Origin: Robertmurraya dakarensis
GTDB taxonomy: Bacteria; Bacillota; Bacilli; Bacillales; Cytobacillaceae
DNA length: 64,000 nucleotides
Assembly: GCF_900156875.1 (NCBI RefSeq)
Contig: NZ_LT707406.1
Coordinates: 16,537 to 80,536, forward strand
Direction of reading: 5' to 3'
Part shown: positions 18,195 through 27,747 of the stretch, piece by piece
How the letters are laid out: each line of letters begins with the position of its first letter
How positions within the stretch are numbered: the stretch's first letter is position 1
Made by a program: the position numbers and the translations under genes
The notes under the pieces: generated by a model
The model's input: the letters and a program-made list of their open reading frames with translations, nothing else
Database searches by the model: none
Told to the model about the DNA's origin: nothing

Positions 18195-19358
18195 ATGAAT
18201 TTTCATTATTCAAAAGAGGCTGAGACTTTTCGGCAATCTTTTCTTACGTGGCTACAAGCCAATTTCCCGCAAGAATGGTATCACGATGTAACTGGAGAAG
18301 AGTTAATTAAAAGACGAAAAGAATGGGGCATCATACTTGCAAAAAATGGATGGTGTGCCCCTTCATGGCCGAAAGAATATGGTGGACTAGGACTAACACT
18401 TGAACAGCAGCTTGTCTACATAGAGGAGTTAGTAAATGTTAATGCTCCTGAAGTGTTGAATGGAAATGGAATTAGTATTTTTGGGACGACTTTAATTAAA
18501 TATGGTACGGAGGACCAAAAGAAATATTATTTGCCTCGAATGCTAAATCACGAAGATATTTGGTGTCAAGGCTTCTCAGAGCCGAATTCTGGTTCAGACC
18601 TAGGAAGCCTTCAAACCAGAGCAGAGGATAAAGGTGATCACTACATTCTTAATGGGCAAAAGATATGGACTTCGTATGGTCCATATGCAAATAAGTGTTA
18701 TATCTTAGTCCGGACAGATCCTAATGCTCCAAAACATAAGGGGATCAGTCTAATGATCTTAGATCTCGATCAACCAGGGGTCACTGTTCGGCCTATTCGA
18801 GATATAGCCGATAACTCAGACTTTGCGGAAGTGTTTTTGGAAGATGCTGTCGTACCAAAAGAAGATCTGGTTGGAGAATTAAATGCCGGGTGGGAAATGG
18901 CTAATTATGCACTTGCTCATGAACGCGGTATTCACATGGCTCAAAGAACATTACGAATGAGGTTTGAATTTAAACAACTACTGTCATTAGTGAAGAATCA
19001 AAAGAGTGAGAAAACCCTAGAAAACTCTTTATTGAATCATAGATTAGTAGAAAGTTATCTATCAAGTGAAATATTGAAAAGTCTATCACTTCGAAATATT
19101 GCTCTATTAAATCAAAATGAACCCACGGGCGCGCTTCCAGCGATAGGAAAATTAGCATGGAGTGAAAGTCATCAGAAACTACTTAATCTGGCGATGGATA
19201 TCTTAGGGGAGGAAGCTGTAACCAAAGATGTCCATCAATATTGGATGAATAAGTTTTTATCTTCCCGAGGTGAAACCATTTATGCAGGAACTAGTCAAAT
19301 TCAGAGAAATATTATCGCCAAATCATTAGATTTGCCTAGTTCGATAGGAGGGAAATAG
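18195..19358 (+). CDS. acyl-CoA dehydrogenase, large/catalytic-type subunit
   Basis: This 387-residue acyl-CoA dehydrogenase resembles the catalytic chain of hetero-oligomeric (alpha2beta2) enzymes such as steroid-type FadE. Motifs are WPKEYGGLGLT (near 58-68), GFSEPNSGSDLGSLQTRAE (near 130), ILNGQKIWTSY, and C-terminal YAGTSQIQRNIIA. The usual catalytic Glu of YEGT is Ala here. A Glu is instead present in ALAHERGIHM (near residue 240), the alternative base position known in isovaleryl-CoA and steroid-type dehydrogenases. The next gene starts one base after the stop and encodes a partner lacking these residues. AGGAGAG precedes the ATG. Confidence 0.9.
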   Translation: MNFHYSKEAETFRQSFLTWLQANFPQEWYHDVTGEELIKRRKEWGIILAKNGWCAPSWPKEYGGLGLTLEQQLVYIEELVNVNAPEVLNGNGISIFGTTLIKYGTEDQKKYYLPRMLNHEDIWCQGFSEPNSGSDLGSLQTRAEDKGDHYILNGQKIWTSYGPYANKCYILVRTDPNAPKHKGISLMILDLDQPGVTVRPIRDIADNSDFAEVFLEDAVVPKEDLVGELNAGWEMANYALAHERGIHMAQRTLRMRFEFKQLLSLVKNQKSEKTLENSLLNHRLVESYLSSEILKSLSLRNIALLNQNEPTGALPAIGKLAWSESHQKLLNLAMDILGEEAVTKDVHQYWMNKFLSSRGETIYAGTSQIQRNIIAKSLDLPSSIGGK

Positions 19359-19359
19359 A

Positions 19360-20526
19360 TTGGAATATCGATTTACAGAAGAACAACAGATGATGAAACA
19401 GTCCTTTCATTCATTATTAAATAAGGAACTATCGAACGAAACTTTTCATCAAACCATTGAGGAAAACAAAGGTTTTTCTAAGGAGCTATGGAAAAAAGTA
19501 GCCCAAAATGGATGGTTAAGTGTCTTAGCAAAAGGGGATATGCAACTTATTGAGAATATGACTGCACTTGATTTCATGTATCTATGTGAATCAGTTGGTG
19601 AAACGCTTTTCCCAGGCCCTTATTCATTAGTCGGCGGATATATTGTCCCTTTTCTAAGTCAATCTACATTAACAACTACGCAGACAGAACTATTGAACAA
19701 TGTCGTTTCAGGAGAACAACTTATTACTGCTGTTTTACCTCGAATTGAAAAACAAAACAATCGATTTAACTTAATTTGGCCGAGTATTAAAATAATGGAA
19801 GAGGAAAATGGCTGTCTTCTCATAAATGGAGAATTGGACCACATCCTATTTGCACAACACTCAAAATTACTATTACTTCCAATAGAAGACTCTAATGGAA
19901 AAATATCTGTTTGCTTAATCAATACTGATCGGGAAGGAATTACCATCGTACCCCAAGAATCCGTTGATTTGTCTAAACCGCAAGGAAAGGTTGTACTCGA
20001 CCGTGTACTCGTTCATTTAAATGATGATTTTGTAGAAAAAAGAGAGAGTGACCACAGTCAACGATTATTTCATCAATTGATGACGTATTTCATTTGTTTA
20101 AATGGCGAGATGGTAGGAGGAGCCAATAAAGTTCTAAATCAAACGGTTCATTACGTAAAGGAAAGGAAGCAGTTTGGGGTTTCGGTTGGGTCGTTTCAAG
20201 CTAACAAACATATGCTAGCTGATATGTATATGATGCTTGAAAAAGCCCGCAGCTTTAATATATACGTTGCCTTTATGCATGATCAAGACTCTTACAATTA
20301 CATTGATATCGCTGGAAGTCGACTATTTACAGCAGAGATGTACAAGAAAATATGCGAAGATGCGATTCAGCTACATGGCGGGATGGGGTTCACTTGGGAA
20401 GAAGGAATCCATTTCTGGTATAAAACAGCATTATTTCAACTATATCATGTGGCCGACCCTACTAATCTAACACAGTTTATTTTAGAAGAATTGCTTAAAG
20501 AGGATAAAGAAAAAATAACGAGTTGA
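19360..20526 (+). CDS. acyl-CoA dehydrogenase, small/partner-type subunit
   Basis: This 388-residue acyl-CoA dehydrogenase-fold protein begins with a TTG right after the previous stop, with GGAGGG as ribosome binding site. It keeps the fold and the LHGGMGFTWEEGIHFW C-terminal element, but has no YEGT-type Glu and no ERG motif. It also lacks the clear SEPxAGSD FAD motif. This is the pattern of the non-catalytic chain in alpha2beta2 enzymes, so it probably pairs with the preceding protein. Such enzymes act on bulky side chains, such as steroid or alicyclic acyl-CoAs. The pairing is inference from tight coupling and missing residues. Confidence 0.85.
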   Translation: MEYRFTEEQQMMKQSFHSLLNKELSNETFHQTIEENKGFSKELWKKVAQNGWLSVLAKGDMQLIENMTALDFMYLCESVGETLFPGPYSLVGGYIVPFLSQSTLTTTQTELLNNVVSGEQLITAVLPRIEKQNNRFNLIWPSIKIMEEENGCLLINGELDHILFAQHSKLLLLPIEDSNGKISVCLINTDREGITIVPQESVDLSKPQGKVVLDRVLVHLNDDFVEKRESDHSQRLFHQLMTYFICLNGEMVGGANKVLNQTVHYVKERKQFGVSVGSFQANKHMLADMYMMLEKARSFNIYVAFMHDQDSYNYIDIAGSRLFTAEMYKKICEDAIQLHGGMGFTWEEGIHFWYKTALFQLYHVADPTNLTQFILEELLKEDKEKITS

Positions 20527-20591
20527 TAGCTAATGAATTTATAATGGTAAACCTGCCTTTAACATAAAACTTATAATATTATGGGAGATGT

Positions 20592-22145
20592 ATGATGTTA
20601 GTTACAGACCTTATACCTAATAATATAGCTAAATATGGGGAATACCCTTGTATTTATTATCAAGATCGGGAAATTACAAATATGGAAGTTGATAAAGCAG
20701 CAAGAGAATTGGCATTCTTTCTGCACTCTATGGGAATTAAAAAAGGTGATTGCGTACTTGTTTCTATGTCCAATTGCCCTGAAGTAATTTATAGCTATCA
20801 GGCAATCTTACGTTTAGGGGCAATTGTTATACCTGTTATGCATCTCCTAAACGAAAATGAATTTACTTTTATCCTAGAACACTCAGAAGCAAAAGCAGTC
20901 ATCACTACTTCTGATGTATTCTCGAAAATTCATTCTGCTTCTGCACGCCTTTCTGGTGAGCTAAAAGTAATCTGTATGGATCAACTGCCAAGTGAAATTC
21001 CTCATACAAATATGGAGGTTACGGATTGGCAAAAAGGAAAACTACAAATATCTGAAAATCGGATTCAGGAGATCTACTGTGACATTCATGAAACGGATTT
21101 AGCTGTTATTTTATATACATCAGGGACAACCGGGAGACCAAAGGGAGTAATGTTAACACATCGTAACCTATCTGCAAATGTAATTGCACGAACAAGTTTT
21201 ACGGATGGAAAGCGTGGGACGATGTTAGGAGTTCTACCTCTTGCGCATGTTTATGGATTTAGTGCCATGAATGCCCTTTTTCACCTCGGAAATGCGGTTG
21301 TTATTTTCCAAAAGTTTGATGTAGTGAAAATTTTTGAAGCTATTGAAAAATACCAGATCAAATCCTGTTCATTAGTACCTGCCATGATACATGAAATGGT
21401 TTCGAGTCCATTTGCTTCTCACTATGATCTGTCTAGTCTCGAAGCGATTGAATCTGGTTCAACTTCTTTACCAGCGAGTCTTCGAGAGGAGGTTCGCAAG
21501 AAATTCCAGGCGGAAATATATGATGCCTATGGACTGTCCGAGGCTTCACCGAGTGTTTCCAGGCAGCGTAAGGACATCCCCATCAAAGAAGGGTCAGTAG
21601 GGCTCCCACTCCCAGGATTGCAAATCAAAATCGTGGATCAAAACGGTGTAGAGCTACCGACAGGACAAATAGGGGAACTGATTGTGAAAGGTGACAATAT
21701 TACACCTGGTTATTATAAGAATGAAGAGGCAACAAAGGAAGCGATTAAAGATGGATGGCTTTTCACAGGGGATATGGCAAAAGTGGATGAAGATGGCTAT
21801 CTTTATATTGTAGGTCGAAAAAAGGAATTGATTATTCGGGGCGGGTTTAATATTTACCCTCGTGATCTAGAGGAACTACTGTTAAAACACGAGGAAGTAT
21901 TCGAAGCAGCTGTCATCGGTGTACCTTCAGAACGAATGGGCGAAGAAGTGATCGCATGTGTTATCAAAAAAACGTCATCTACCCTTAGTGAAGATGATTT
22001 AATCAGCTACTGTCAAACACATCTTGCCAAATACAAAACTCCTCGCCGAATTGTATTTCTTAATGAGTTACCTAAAAACAAAATAGGGAAAATATTGAAA
22101 TTAAAATTGAAAGAAATATATTCCCATATCGATGTTTTAACTTAA
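20592..22145 (+). CDS. acyl-CoA ligase (AMP-forming)
   Basis: This is a 517-residue ANL-superfamily ligase. The nucleotide motif YTSGTTGRPKGVMLTH is near residues 176-191, AYGLSEASPS near 315, DGWLFTGDMAKVDEDGYLYI near 390, and the C-terminal NKIGKILKLKLKE lysine region near 497. It ends the plus-strand block that starts with dctP or the thioesterase, and would supply the CoA thioester oxidised by the dehydrogenase pair. It is a clear paralogue of the ligase at 13356 but shorter. A strong terminator follows. Confidence 0.92.
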   Translation: MMLVTDLIPNNIAKYGEYPCIYYQDREITNMEVDKAARELAFFLHSMGIKKGDCVLVSMSNCPEVIYSYQAILRLGAIVIPVMHLLNENEFTFILEHSEAKAVITTSDVFSKIHSASARLSGELKVICMDQLPSEIPHTNMEVTDWQKGKLQISENRIQEIYCDIHETDLAVILYTSGTTGRPKGVMLTHRNLSANVIARTSFTDGKRGTMLGVLPLAHVYGFSAMNALFHLGNAVVIFQKFDVVKIFEAIEKYQIKSCSLVPAMIHEMVSSPFASHYDLSSLEAIESGSTSLPASLREEVRKKFQAEIYDAYGLSEASPSVSRQRKDIPIKEGSVGLPLPGLQIKIVDQNGVELPTGQIGELIVKGDNITPGYYKNEEATKEAIKDGWLFTGDMAKVDEDGYLYIVGRKKELIIRGGFNIYPRDLEELLLKHEEVFEAAVIGVPSERMGEEVIACVIKKTSSTLSEDDLISYCQTHLAKYKTPRRIVFLNELPKNKIGKILKLKLKEIYSHIDVLT

Positions 22146-22155
22146 CTTATATACT

Positions 22156-22187
22156 AATGTGCACTATTTGGCACATTGGTTTTTTTT
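22156..22187 (+). terminator. Rho-independent terminator
   Basis: AATGTGC (22156-22162) pairs with GCACATT (22171-22177), followed by GG and a run of eight T. It ends the plus-strand acyl-CoA operon. Confidence 0.85.
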
Positions 22188-22203
22188 ATTTAATAGAACA
22201 AAA

Positions 22204-22238
22204 AATGAAGGACGATCACAAATATATCGTCCTTCATT
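22204..22238. terminator. perfect hairpin between convergent units
   Basis: A 13-bp perfect stem AATGAAGGACGAT/ATCGTCCTTCATT (22204-22216 with 22226-22238) is flanked by A-rich sequence on the left and T-rich on the right. It can terminate the minus-strand hydratase gene and back up the plus-strand terminator. Confidence 0.75.
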
Positions 22239-22280
22239 ATATTTTTAATAATTCAAAGTTACTGGAAGCTTTCTAAATAC

Positions 22281-23060
22281 TCACTTCTCTCCCCCACCTA
22301 AAGCGTTCTTTAACTCTTGAGATGCTTCAGGATAAGAAAAAGCGATTCCAAAAGAATCAATTCCATTTTTAATCGATTGGTCTACTCCTGCATTTTCGAG
22401 CCAACGATTAATTAACTGTTTTTGTAACATAACCGCATGAGGTGCATTCTTTGTAATTTTTTGAGCATATTCTTCTGTCCTTTCCATCAATGTTTCATGA
22501 CTCACGATATGATTCACGAGGCCTATTTCTGATGCAACCTTACTGTTGATAACTTCACCCGTTAATAATAACTCCCGAGTTTTGGCAACACCAATGATAA
22601 ATGGAAGCAAGGCCGCCTCTATCACTGAGGGAATTCCTATTTGAACTTCCTGCATTCCAAAACTTGCTTCCTCTGAAGCAATTAAAAGATCACAGGCAAC
22701 AGCTAATTCTAGCCCCGCACCAAAACAATAGCCATTAACTGCCGCAATAACAGGTTTCTTTAGTTGCCTGATGGTATTAATCAATTGGTGTAGTCTTGTA
22801 ATAAAATTAATTGCAGATGCAGTATTTAACTCTTTCATCTCACTAATATCTGCTCCGACAATAAAACTTCTTCCCACTCCCGTGAGAATGATCCCTCTTA
22901 CCGATTCATCTTCTTCCAACTCTTTTAACTTCCCTATTAAAGCTGTTACTAATTCGGAATTTAATGCATTAAGTTTGTTTTCTCTATTTATTATGACTGT
23001 CGCAATTTCATTTACCGTATTGACCCTTACCCACTCTTCGGAAATTAAATTATTTACCAA
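22281..23060 (-). CDS. enoyl-CoA hydratase/isomerase (crotonase) family protein
   Basis: This crotonase-fold protein has about 259 residues. The oxyanion-hole loop GADISEMKEL is near residue 70. Both catalytic glutamates are present, in GAGLELAVACDLL and FGMQEVQIGIPSV. A TTG at 23069 is directly against GAGGAG; the next TTG at 23060 has proper spacing, so I choose it. The GIPSV signature is shared with the second hydratase at 35.8 kb, so the two are likely subfamily paralogues. It is convergent with the acyl-CoA operon and stops just left of the Tn3 insertion. Confidence 0.9.
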   Translation of the reverse strand: MVNNLISEEWVRVNTVNEIATVIINRENKLNALNSELVTALIGKLKELEEDESVRGIILTGVGRSFIVGADISEMKELNTASAINFITRLHQLINTIRQLKKPVIAAVNGYCFGAGLELAVACDLLIASEEASFGMQEVQIGIPSVIEAALLPFIIGVAKTRELLLTGEVINSKVASEIGLVNHIVSHETLMERTEEYAQKITKNAPHAVMLQKQLINRWLENAGVDQSIKNGIDSFGIAFSYPEASQELKNALGGGEK

Positions 23061-23248
23061 AAGACCCAACTCCTCTAATCATTTTTGTAAAATTAAAAAT
23101 ATTTTAATTAAATTGTATCACTAATATTACGATGATTATTTTTGAAATTTATATATAAATATAGACTAAATCTATAATTTCAAAAAAGTATTATGAAGCT
23201 TTTTTACTGATTGTTCCCCTAGAGTCTTCTTTATTTTGGGATCATGAC

Positions 23249-23253
23249 AACTT
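23249..23253. repeat. target-site duplication, left copy
   Basis: AACTT directly flanks the left inverted repeat and is repeated at 30326-30330 right of the other end, the 5-bp duplication expected of Tn3-family transposition. Confidence 0.93.
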
Positions 23254-23306
23254 GGGGTACTGCCGACAAAACGCGGATATTATACGCTAAGACATTTTTT
23301 GGATAT
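23254..23306 (+). repeat. Tn3 terminal inverted repeat, left
   Basis: 53 bp matching the right repeat (30273-30325, inverted) with one mismatch at base 22. The last codons and stop of tnpA lie inside it. Confidence 0.95.
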
Positions 23307-26255
23307 GAAAACCCTAAGTGGACGTAGGGAATGTATTGAGTTCAAAATCTCAGGTATAAATGAATATTCTCCTAGAAAGTTTATATGTTCCCATCCTAAT
23401 GGTGATATGTGTGGGAGCAATTCCTCTTGATACTTTCCTGTATTTTTAAAATGTTCAATTGCTTGTGATAGATACACGGTATTCCAAATACTAATAGCAT
23501 TAATAATTAAGTTTAAGGCGCTGGCACGCTGTAATTGATCTTGTAATGCTCTTTCTCTAAGTTCCCCATGTTTCCCAAAGAAAATAGCTCGTGCCAATGC
23601 ATTCATAGCTTCTCCTTTATTTAATCCACGTTGAATTCGCCGACGCAATGTTTCGCTAGAAATATAATCTAATATAAACAAGGTTTTATCTATGCGACCC
23701 ATCTCTCTTAAAGTTGTCGCAAGGCTATTTTGACGAGAATAAGAACCTAATTTCCCCATAATGAGAGAAGCAGAGACCGTTCCTTTACGAATGGAATGTG
23801 CCAACCTTAATACATCATCATAATTTTCCTGAATGATCTTGGTGTTAATTCTTCCACGAAGCAACTTCTCCATTTCTGGATATTGGTCTGGTTTTTCAAA
23901 TGAATAAAGTTTTGAATCTGCAAGGTCTCGTAGTCTTGGGGCAAATCGAAATCCTAACAAATTAGTTAATCCGAATACTTGATCCGTATAACCAGCCGTA
24001 TCTGTATAATGTTCTTCAATATGCAAGTCGGTTTCATGATGCAATAAACCATCTATAACATGAACAGCGTCTCTTGCGTTTGTATTAATCACTTTCGTAT
24101 AGAAGCTAGAAAATTGGTCACTAACAAACCGATAAATGGTTGTTCCTTTCCCTGTGCCGTAATGTGGATTTGCATCAGCGTGTAAGGATGAAACTCCTAC
24201 TTGAACACGCATTCCATCTGAAGAAGAAGTTGTACCATCGCCCCAGTACGACGACAAGTTTAACTGGTGTTGAAAATTCACCATAACGGCTTGTGCTTTA
24301 TTCATAGCATCTTCATATAAACGCCATTGTGAGGCTGTGGACATTTGCCGGTAAGAAACCCCTTGTGTCGCTTCTGCCATCTTAGTAAGACCGATGTTTG
24401 TTCCCATAGCCATAATCGCTGCCATGATCGCAGGCTTTTCTTCTTCTTTCGGTGGATTCAGCGTAGAAGCATGGAGGAACTGCTTTTCGAATCCCGTCCA
24501 ACTTGCTACTTCCATAAGCAAATCTGTCAACTTCACACGAGGTATCAGTTGATATAGAGATAAACTATATTCTCGTGCTGTTTCTGGAACGTTTTTCTCC
24601 AAACGATGGAGATGCAGCCGTCCGTCTTCAAAATTAACCCCATCTAATTCTGTGATATTCGCTTTAATCCATTCAAGCCGATTATGTAATGCATCTATTT
24701 TCAATTTTAAGTATTCATCAACAGAAGGTGGTGCGGTAAGTCCATTAAGGTGCTTGTTTTGCTCCCATGCTTCTTTTGTCACTAAATAATTATCAAAATC
24801 TTGATGCTGACGACTTCCTTTAATAGAAACGTTACCTGAGCGTACAAGATTTCTTAACTCGGTAAGAACAGACATCTCATAATATTGGCGATTTATATTA
24901 CCATCATCATCATAAACGTGCTTTTGCCAGCGATTCGAGATAAAGTCCAAAGGAGCTCCTTCTGGAATTTTTCGTTTATTATTTTTGTTCATCTCTTTAA
25001 TGGTCTCAATAGCTTGAAGCAATGGCTCTCCTGATTTTGTAGAAGTGAATTCTAGGGCTTCTAACAATGTTGGAGTATATTTACGTAAGTAGTTAAAGCG
25101 AAATTTTAGTAAGTCTAAGTAATCGTAATCCATTGGGCGTGATAATTGCTTCGCCTCTTCTATTGAGTTTACGAAGTCCTCCCAAGGCATAATAGCTTCT
25201 AAGGCTTCAAATGGGTCCTTCCCTTGTTCTTTTGCTTGAATCAATGCTGTTCCCAAATCTGCAAAGTGAATAACCTTTTCATTAACTGATTTACCATTTA
25301 ACCTCTGAATCTCTTCTTGAGCTTTACGTCCTTTTGATAACAATAGGCTAATTTGCCGATCATGTATCTCAAAGGCATGATCAGTAAGGTTTTGGCTAAG
25401 TTGTAGGAGGTGTAAAACTAAAAGCGCAAATTTCTTATTCTCTTTAAATCTACGGAATGAACGGGGTTCATATTTGGAACCCAATCGTGCTAGCTGTAAG
25501 ACCCTATTTGGATGAATTTCTTTAATATCCACATTAAGTTGCAAAGTTCGTATGACTTGAAGACGTTTTATAACCTTTAAGAAGGCATCTGGAGAAGATT
25601 GACCGGGAACTTCTCGCAACCAAGCAAGGGGTGTCTTTGAATTGGTGGAACTTACATCAAGTAAGTGATCTAACTTTTGTTTTTGAGATTCACTTAATGT
25701 AGAGATGATAGATTTAAAAATTCGTTCTTCTGCCCGTTGACGAGCTTCCCATACAATCCTTTCTATTGTTGTCAGTGCTGGCAAAATTACTTTTTGTCTT
25801 CGCAATTCTTCAATTGTTGAGCGAATCAAGTAGTCTGTATTTCCGTTCTCAAGAGCGAGTTTAAGAGTAAATTGTGCAATTATTCGATATGCCCCAAAGG
25901 ATAAGTTTTGGTAGCCATAATGTTGCCGAAGTTCCTCTAGATGTTCATTTCGAGTTGCTACCCGTTTTGCATACTGGGTATATTCTTGAGGGGAGACATC
26001 AATTTGTTTTGCAATATAATCGAGTATTGGGCTGGGAATGTCTTTAATCTGAAATAAAGTCCAACCCGGATACCGAAGGACAGCGAGCTGTAAAGCAACC
26101 CCTAAGCGATTATGGTCTCTTCGGTGCTTATTAATAAATCCAAGATCTTCTGAGGTAAAAGTATAGTGCATTTCTATGTCATGCTCATTCATATCATCGG
26201 GAATAGACACAAACATATTTCGCTGATCGGAGGTTAACAGTTCTTTCCCTCTCAT
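23280..26255 (-). CDS. tnpA: Tn3-family transposase
   Basis: This is a 991-residue DDE transposase of normal length for the family. The catalytic region shows WGDGTTSSSDG (first Asp, near residue 675), HYTDTAGYTDQVF (second Asp, near 755) and the C-terminal RGLNKGEAMNALARAIFFG block containing the expected Glu (near 895). The N-terminal DUF4158 domain (GFINKHRRDHNRLG) binds the ends. It starts one base after the tnpR stop, so the two are co-translated. Its stop lies within the left inverted repeat. No frame break is visible, so the element may still be active. Confidence 0.96.
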   Translation of the reverse strand: MRGKELLTSDQRNMFVSIPDDMNEHDIEMHYTFTSEDLGFINKHRRDHNRLGVALQLAVLRYPGWTLFQIKDIPSPILDYIAKQIDVSPQEYTQYAKRVATRNEHLEELRQHYGYQNLSFGAYRIIAQFTLKLALENGNTDYLIRSTIEELRRQKVILPALTTIERIVWEARQRAEERIFKSIISTLSESQKQKLDHLLDVSSTNSKTPLAWLREVPGQSSPDAFLKVIKRLQVIRTLQLNVDIKEIHPNRVLQLARLGSKYEPRSFRRFKENKKFALLVLHLLQLSQNLTDHAFEIHDRQISLLLSKGRKAQEEIQRLNGKSVNEKVIHFADLGTALIQAKEQGKDPFEALEAIMPWEDFVNSIEEAKQLSRPMDYDYLDLLKFRFNYLRKYTPTLLEALEFTSTKSGEPLLQAIETIKEMNKNNKRKIPEGAPLDFISNRWQKHVYDDDGNINRQYYEMSVLTELRNLVRSGNVSIKGSRQHQDFDNYLVTKEAWEQNKHLNGLTAPPSVDEYLKLKIDALHNRLEWIKANITELDGVNFEDGRLHLHRLEKNVPETAREYSLSLYQLIPRVKLTDLLMEVASWTGFEKQFLHASTLNPPKEEEKPAIMAAIMAMGTNIGLTKMAEATQGVSYRQMSTASQWRLYEDAMNKAQAVMVNFQHQLNLSSYWGDGTTSSSDGMRVQVGVSSLHADANPHYGTGKGTTIYRFVSDQFSSFYTKVINTNARDAVHVIDGLLHHETDLHIEEHYTDTAGYTDQVFGLTNLLGFRFAPRLRDLADSKLYSFEKPDQYPEMEKLLRGRINTKIIQENYDDVLRLAHSIRKGTVSASLIMGKLGSYSRQNSLATTLREMGRIDKTLFILDYISSETLRRRIQRGLNKGEAMNALARAIFFGKHGELRERALQDQLQRASALNLIINAISIWNTVYLSQAIEHFKNTGKYQEELLPHISPLGWEHINFLGEYSFIPEILNSIHSLRPLRVFISKKCLSV

Positions 26256-26256
26256 G

Positions 26257-26829
26257 TTATACCTCCTTGCCAGATTTTTCTTTCGTTCCTAAGTAACGAT
26301 ATAACGTTGTTGCTCCTATTCCTGTGGCTTCTTTAATTTGAGATAAGGAGTAGTCTTTACTTTCATACATCTTCATGGCAAGCATGATTTTTTTAGGTTC
26401 AACCTTCGGTCTACCTCCATTTCTTCCCCTAGCTCTAGCAGCTACCAGTCCATCTTTAGTTCGTTCACTAATGATGTCCCGTTCTAATTCGGCTATGCTG
26501 GCTAACATTCTGAAAAAGAATCGCCCCATAGCTGTTGTTGTGTCAATTTTATCTTGAATAGACACGAAATGAATTCCCTTAGCTTCAAACTGCTCCATGA
26601 GTTCAATTAAATGTTTGGTACTTCGACTGATACGATCTAATTTGTAGACAACTACTGTGTCGCCCTTACGCAGAACTTTAAGTAGCTCGTCCAATTGAGG
26701 ACGGTTTTTCCTCTTACCTGATTCTTTTTCTTCAAAAATCTGTTCCACTTCATAATGGTTCAAAGCATCCAGTTGTAATGACAATGACTGATCTTGCGTA
26801 CTTACCCGTGCATATCCAAATTTCAACAC
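26257..26829 (-). CDS. tnpR: Tn3 resolvase (serine recombinase)
   Basis: This 190-residue small serine recombinase has the nucleophile Ser in YARVSTQDQ (residues 5-13), the conserved Arg-rich KLDRISRSTKHLIELM near 70, and a C-terminal helix-turn-helix with MYESKDYSLSQIKEATGIG. It resolves cointegrates at a res site, presumably in the AT-rich segment just upstream (26830-27030), where a 10-bp-arm palindrome lies. It is transcribed with tnpA. Confidence 0.94.
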   Translation of the reverse strand: MLKFGYARVSTQDQSLSLQLDALNHYEVEQIFEEKESGKRKNRPQLDELLKVLRKGDTVVVYKLDRISRSTKHLIELMEQFEAKGIHFVSIQDKIDTTTAMGRFFFRMLASIAELERDIISERTKDGLVAARARGRNGGRPKVEPKKIMLAMKMYESKDYSLSQIKEATGIGATTLYRYLGTKEKSGKEV

Positions 26830-26967
26830 AAATCCCCCCTTACTTAATACATTTACTATACCAAAAAGGGTATTTAAATAGATATATTAGTAATTTGATT
26901 TTGGTTATATTTTTGGTTATGTGTTTTAAGTAGTTTTTGAATATTTTTAGATAATCTCTTTTCTACA

Positions 26968-26989
26968 ACCAAAAACGGTCGTTTTTGGT
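26968..26989. other. palindrome in the presumed res site
   Basis: ACCAAAAACG (26968-26977) and CGTTTTTGGT (26980-26989) form a perfect palindrome 140 bp upstream of tnpR, with further TTTTTGGTTAT motifs at about 26900-26918. Resolvase res sites consist of such inverted half-sites, so this is a good candidate for one subsite. Confidence 0.55.
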
Positions 26990-27118
26990 ATTTTTTTATA
27001 TAGAGGAAATGGATATTTATGTTAAGATATATAGGAGATTGTGAAAAGGTGTACTTACACTAACGAAGCAGGATAGTGAAGGAATAGGAAGGTTAAAAAT
27101 AGGCTAAATCACAATGAT

Positions 27119-27490
27119 TTAGCCTACTATCAATAATAAAATAATGTGGATAATAATTAGTATCGGTATCGAGATTAAAAATAGAATGGAAAAAAGTAAT
27201 GATTTAGTTTTATTAAATAAACTTCGGATTATGAAATACATACTAATAAGGGCGACACTAATGGAGCTTACAGTAATTAAAATTTTGAGTTTTGTGTCTG
27301 TAAACGGGTCAGTCGGCAATCCGAAATATGTAAGAATTGCAGATAGCGTGAGGCTACCAATAATATAAACACATATGCTTTTTAAAATGTCTTTAAGAGA
27401 ATATTGTTCTTTAAATATCTTTAATAACAATAGGAACCAAAGCATTGTAGTGATGGATAGAAAAGTATAAGAATAAAGAAACCCCTCCAT
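27119..27490 (-). CDS. small membrane protein in transposon
   Basis: This 123-residue protein is hydrophobic throughout, with four predicted helices at about residues 4-24, 36-58, 70-90 and 97-120. The family is not recognised. It lies inside the Tn3 element between tnpR and the yczE-like gene. An A-rich GGAG tract precedes the ATG. A structured stretch (27600-27730, with CGCC/GGCG and CAACAAG/CTTGTTG hairpins) separates it from the next gene. Confidence 0.6.
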   Translation of the reverse strand: MEGFLYSYTFLSITTMLWFLLLLKIFKEQYSLKDILKSICVYIIGSLTLSAILTYFGLPTDPFTDTKLKILITVSSISVALISMYFIIRSLFNKTKSLLFSILFLISIPILIIIHIILLLIVG

Positions 27491-27599
27491 TTTAAAGCTC
27501 CTATATATTATATTGAACTGCTGTTAATAAAGTCCTTTAATAAATTTTAGAACAAGTTGAATTGTCATTGCTATGACTAAATAATGGAAGGAGAATTAT

Positions 27600-27730
27600 T
27601 CCACTAAAGGGGGCTTTAACGCAACAACGGAGATCGCCACTTGGCGGTCTTATTTAATTAAAGGGCAGGAATGCTCAACAAGGGTATTCGCCTTTTCTTG
27701 TTGAAGATAAGCACCCCTAGAGTTGAAGAA
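27600..27730. other. gene-free segment with two hairpins
   Basis: Between two membrane-protein genes of the transposon, CGCC/GGCG and CAACAAG/CTTGTTG stems are visible. No coding frame with a ribosome binding site is seen. Confidence 0.4.
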
Positions 27731-27747
27731 GAAAAATAAAAACCATC

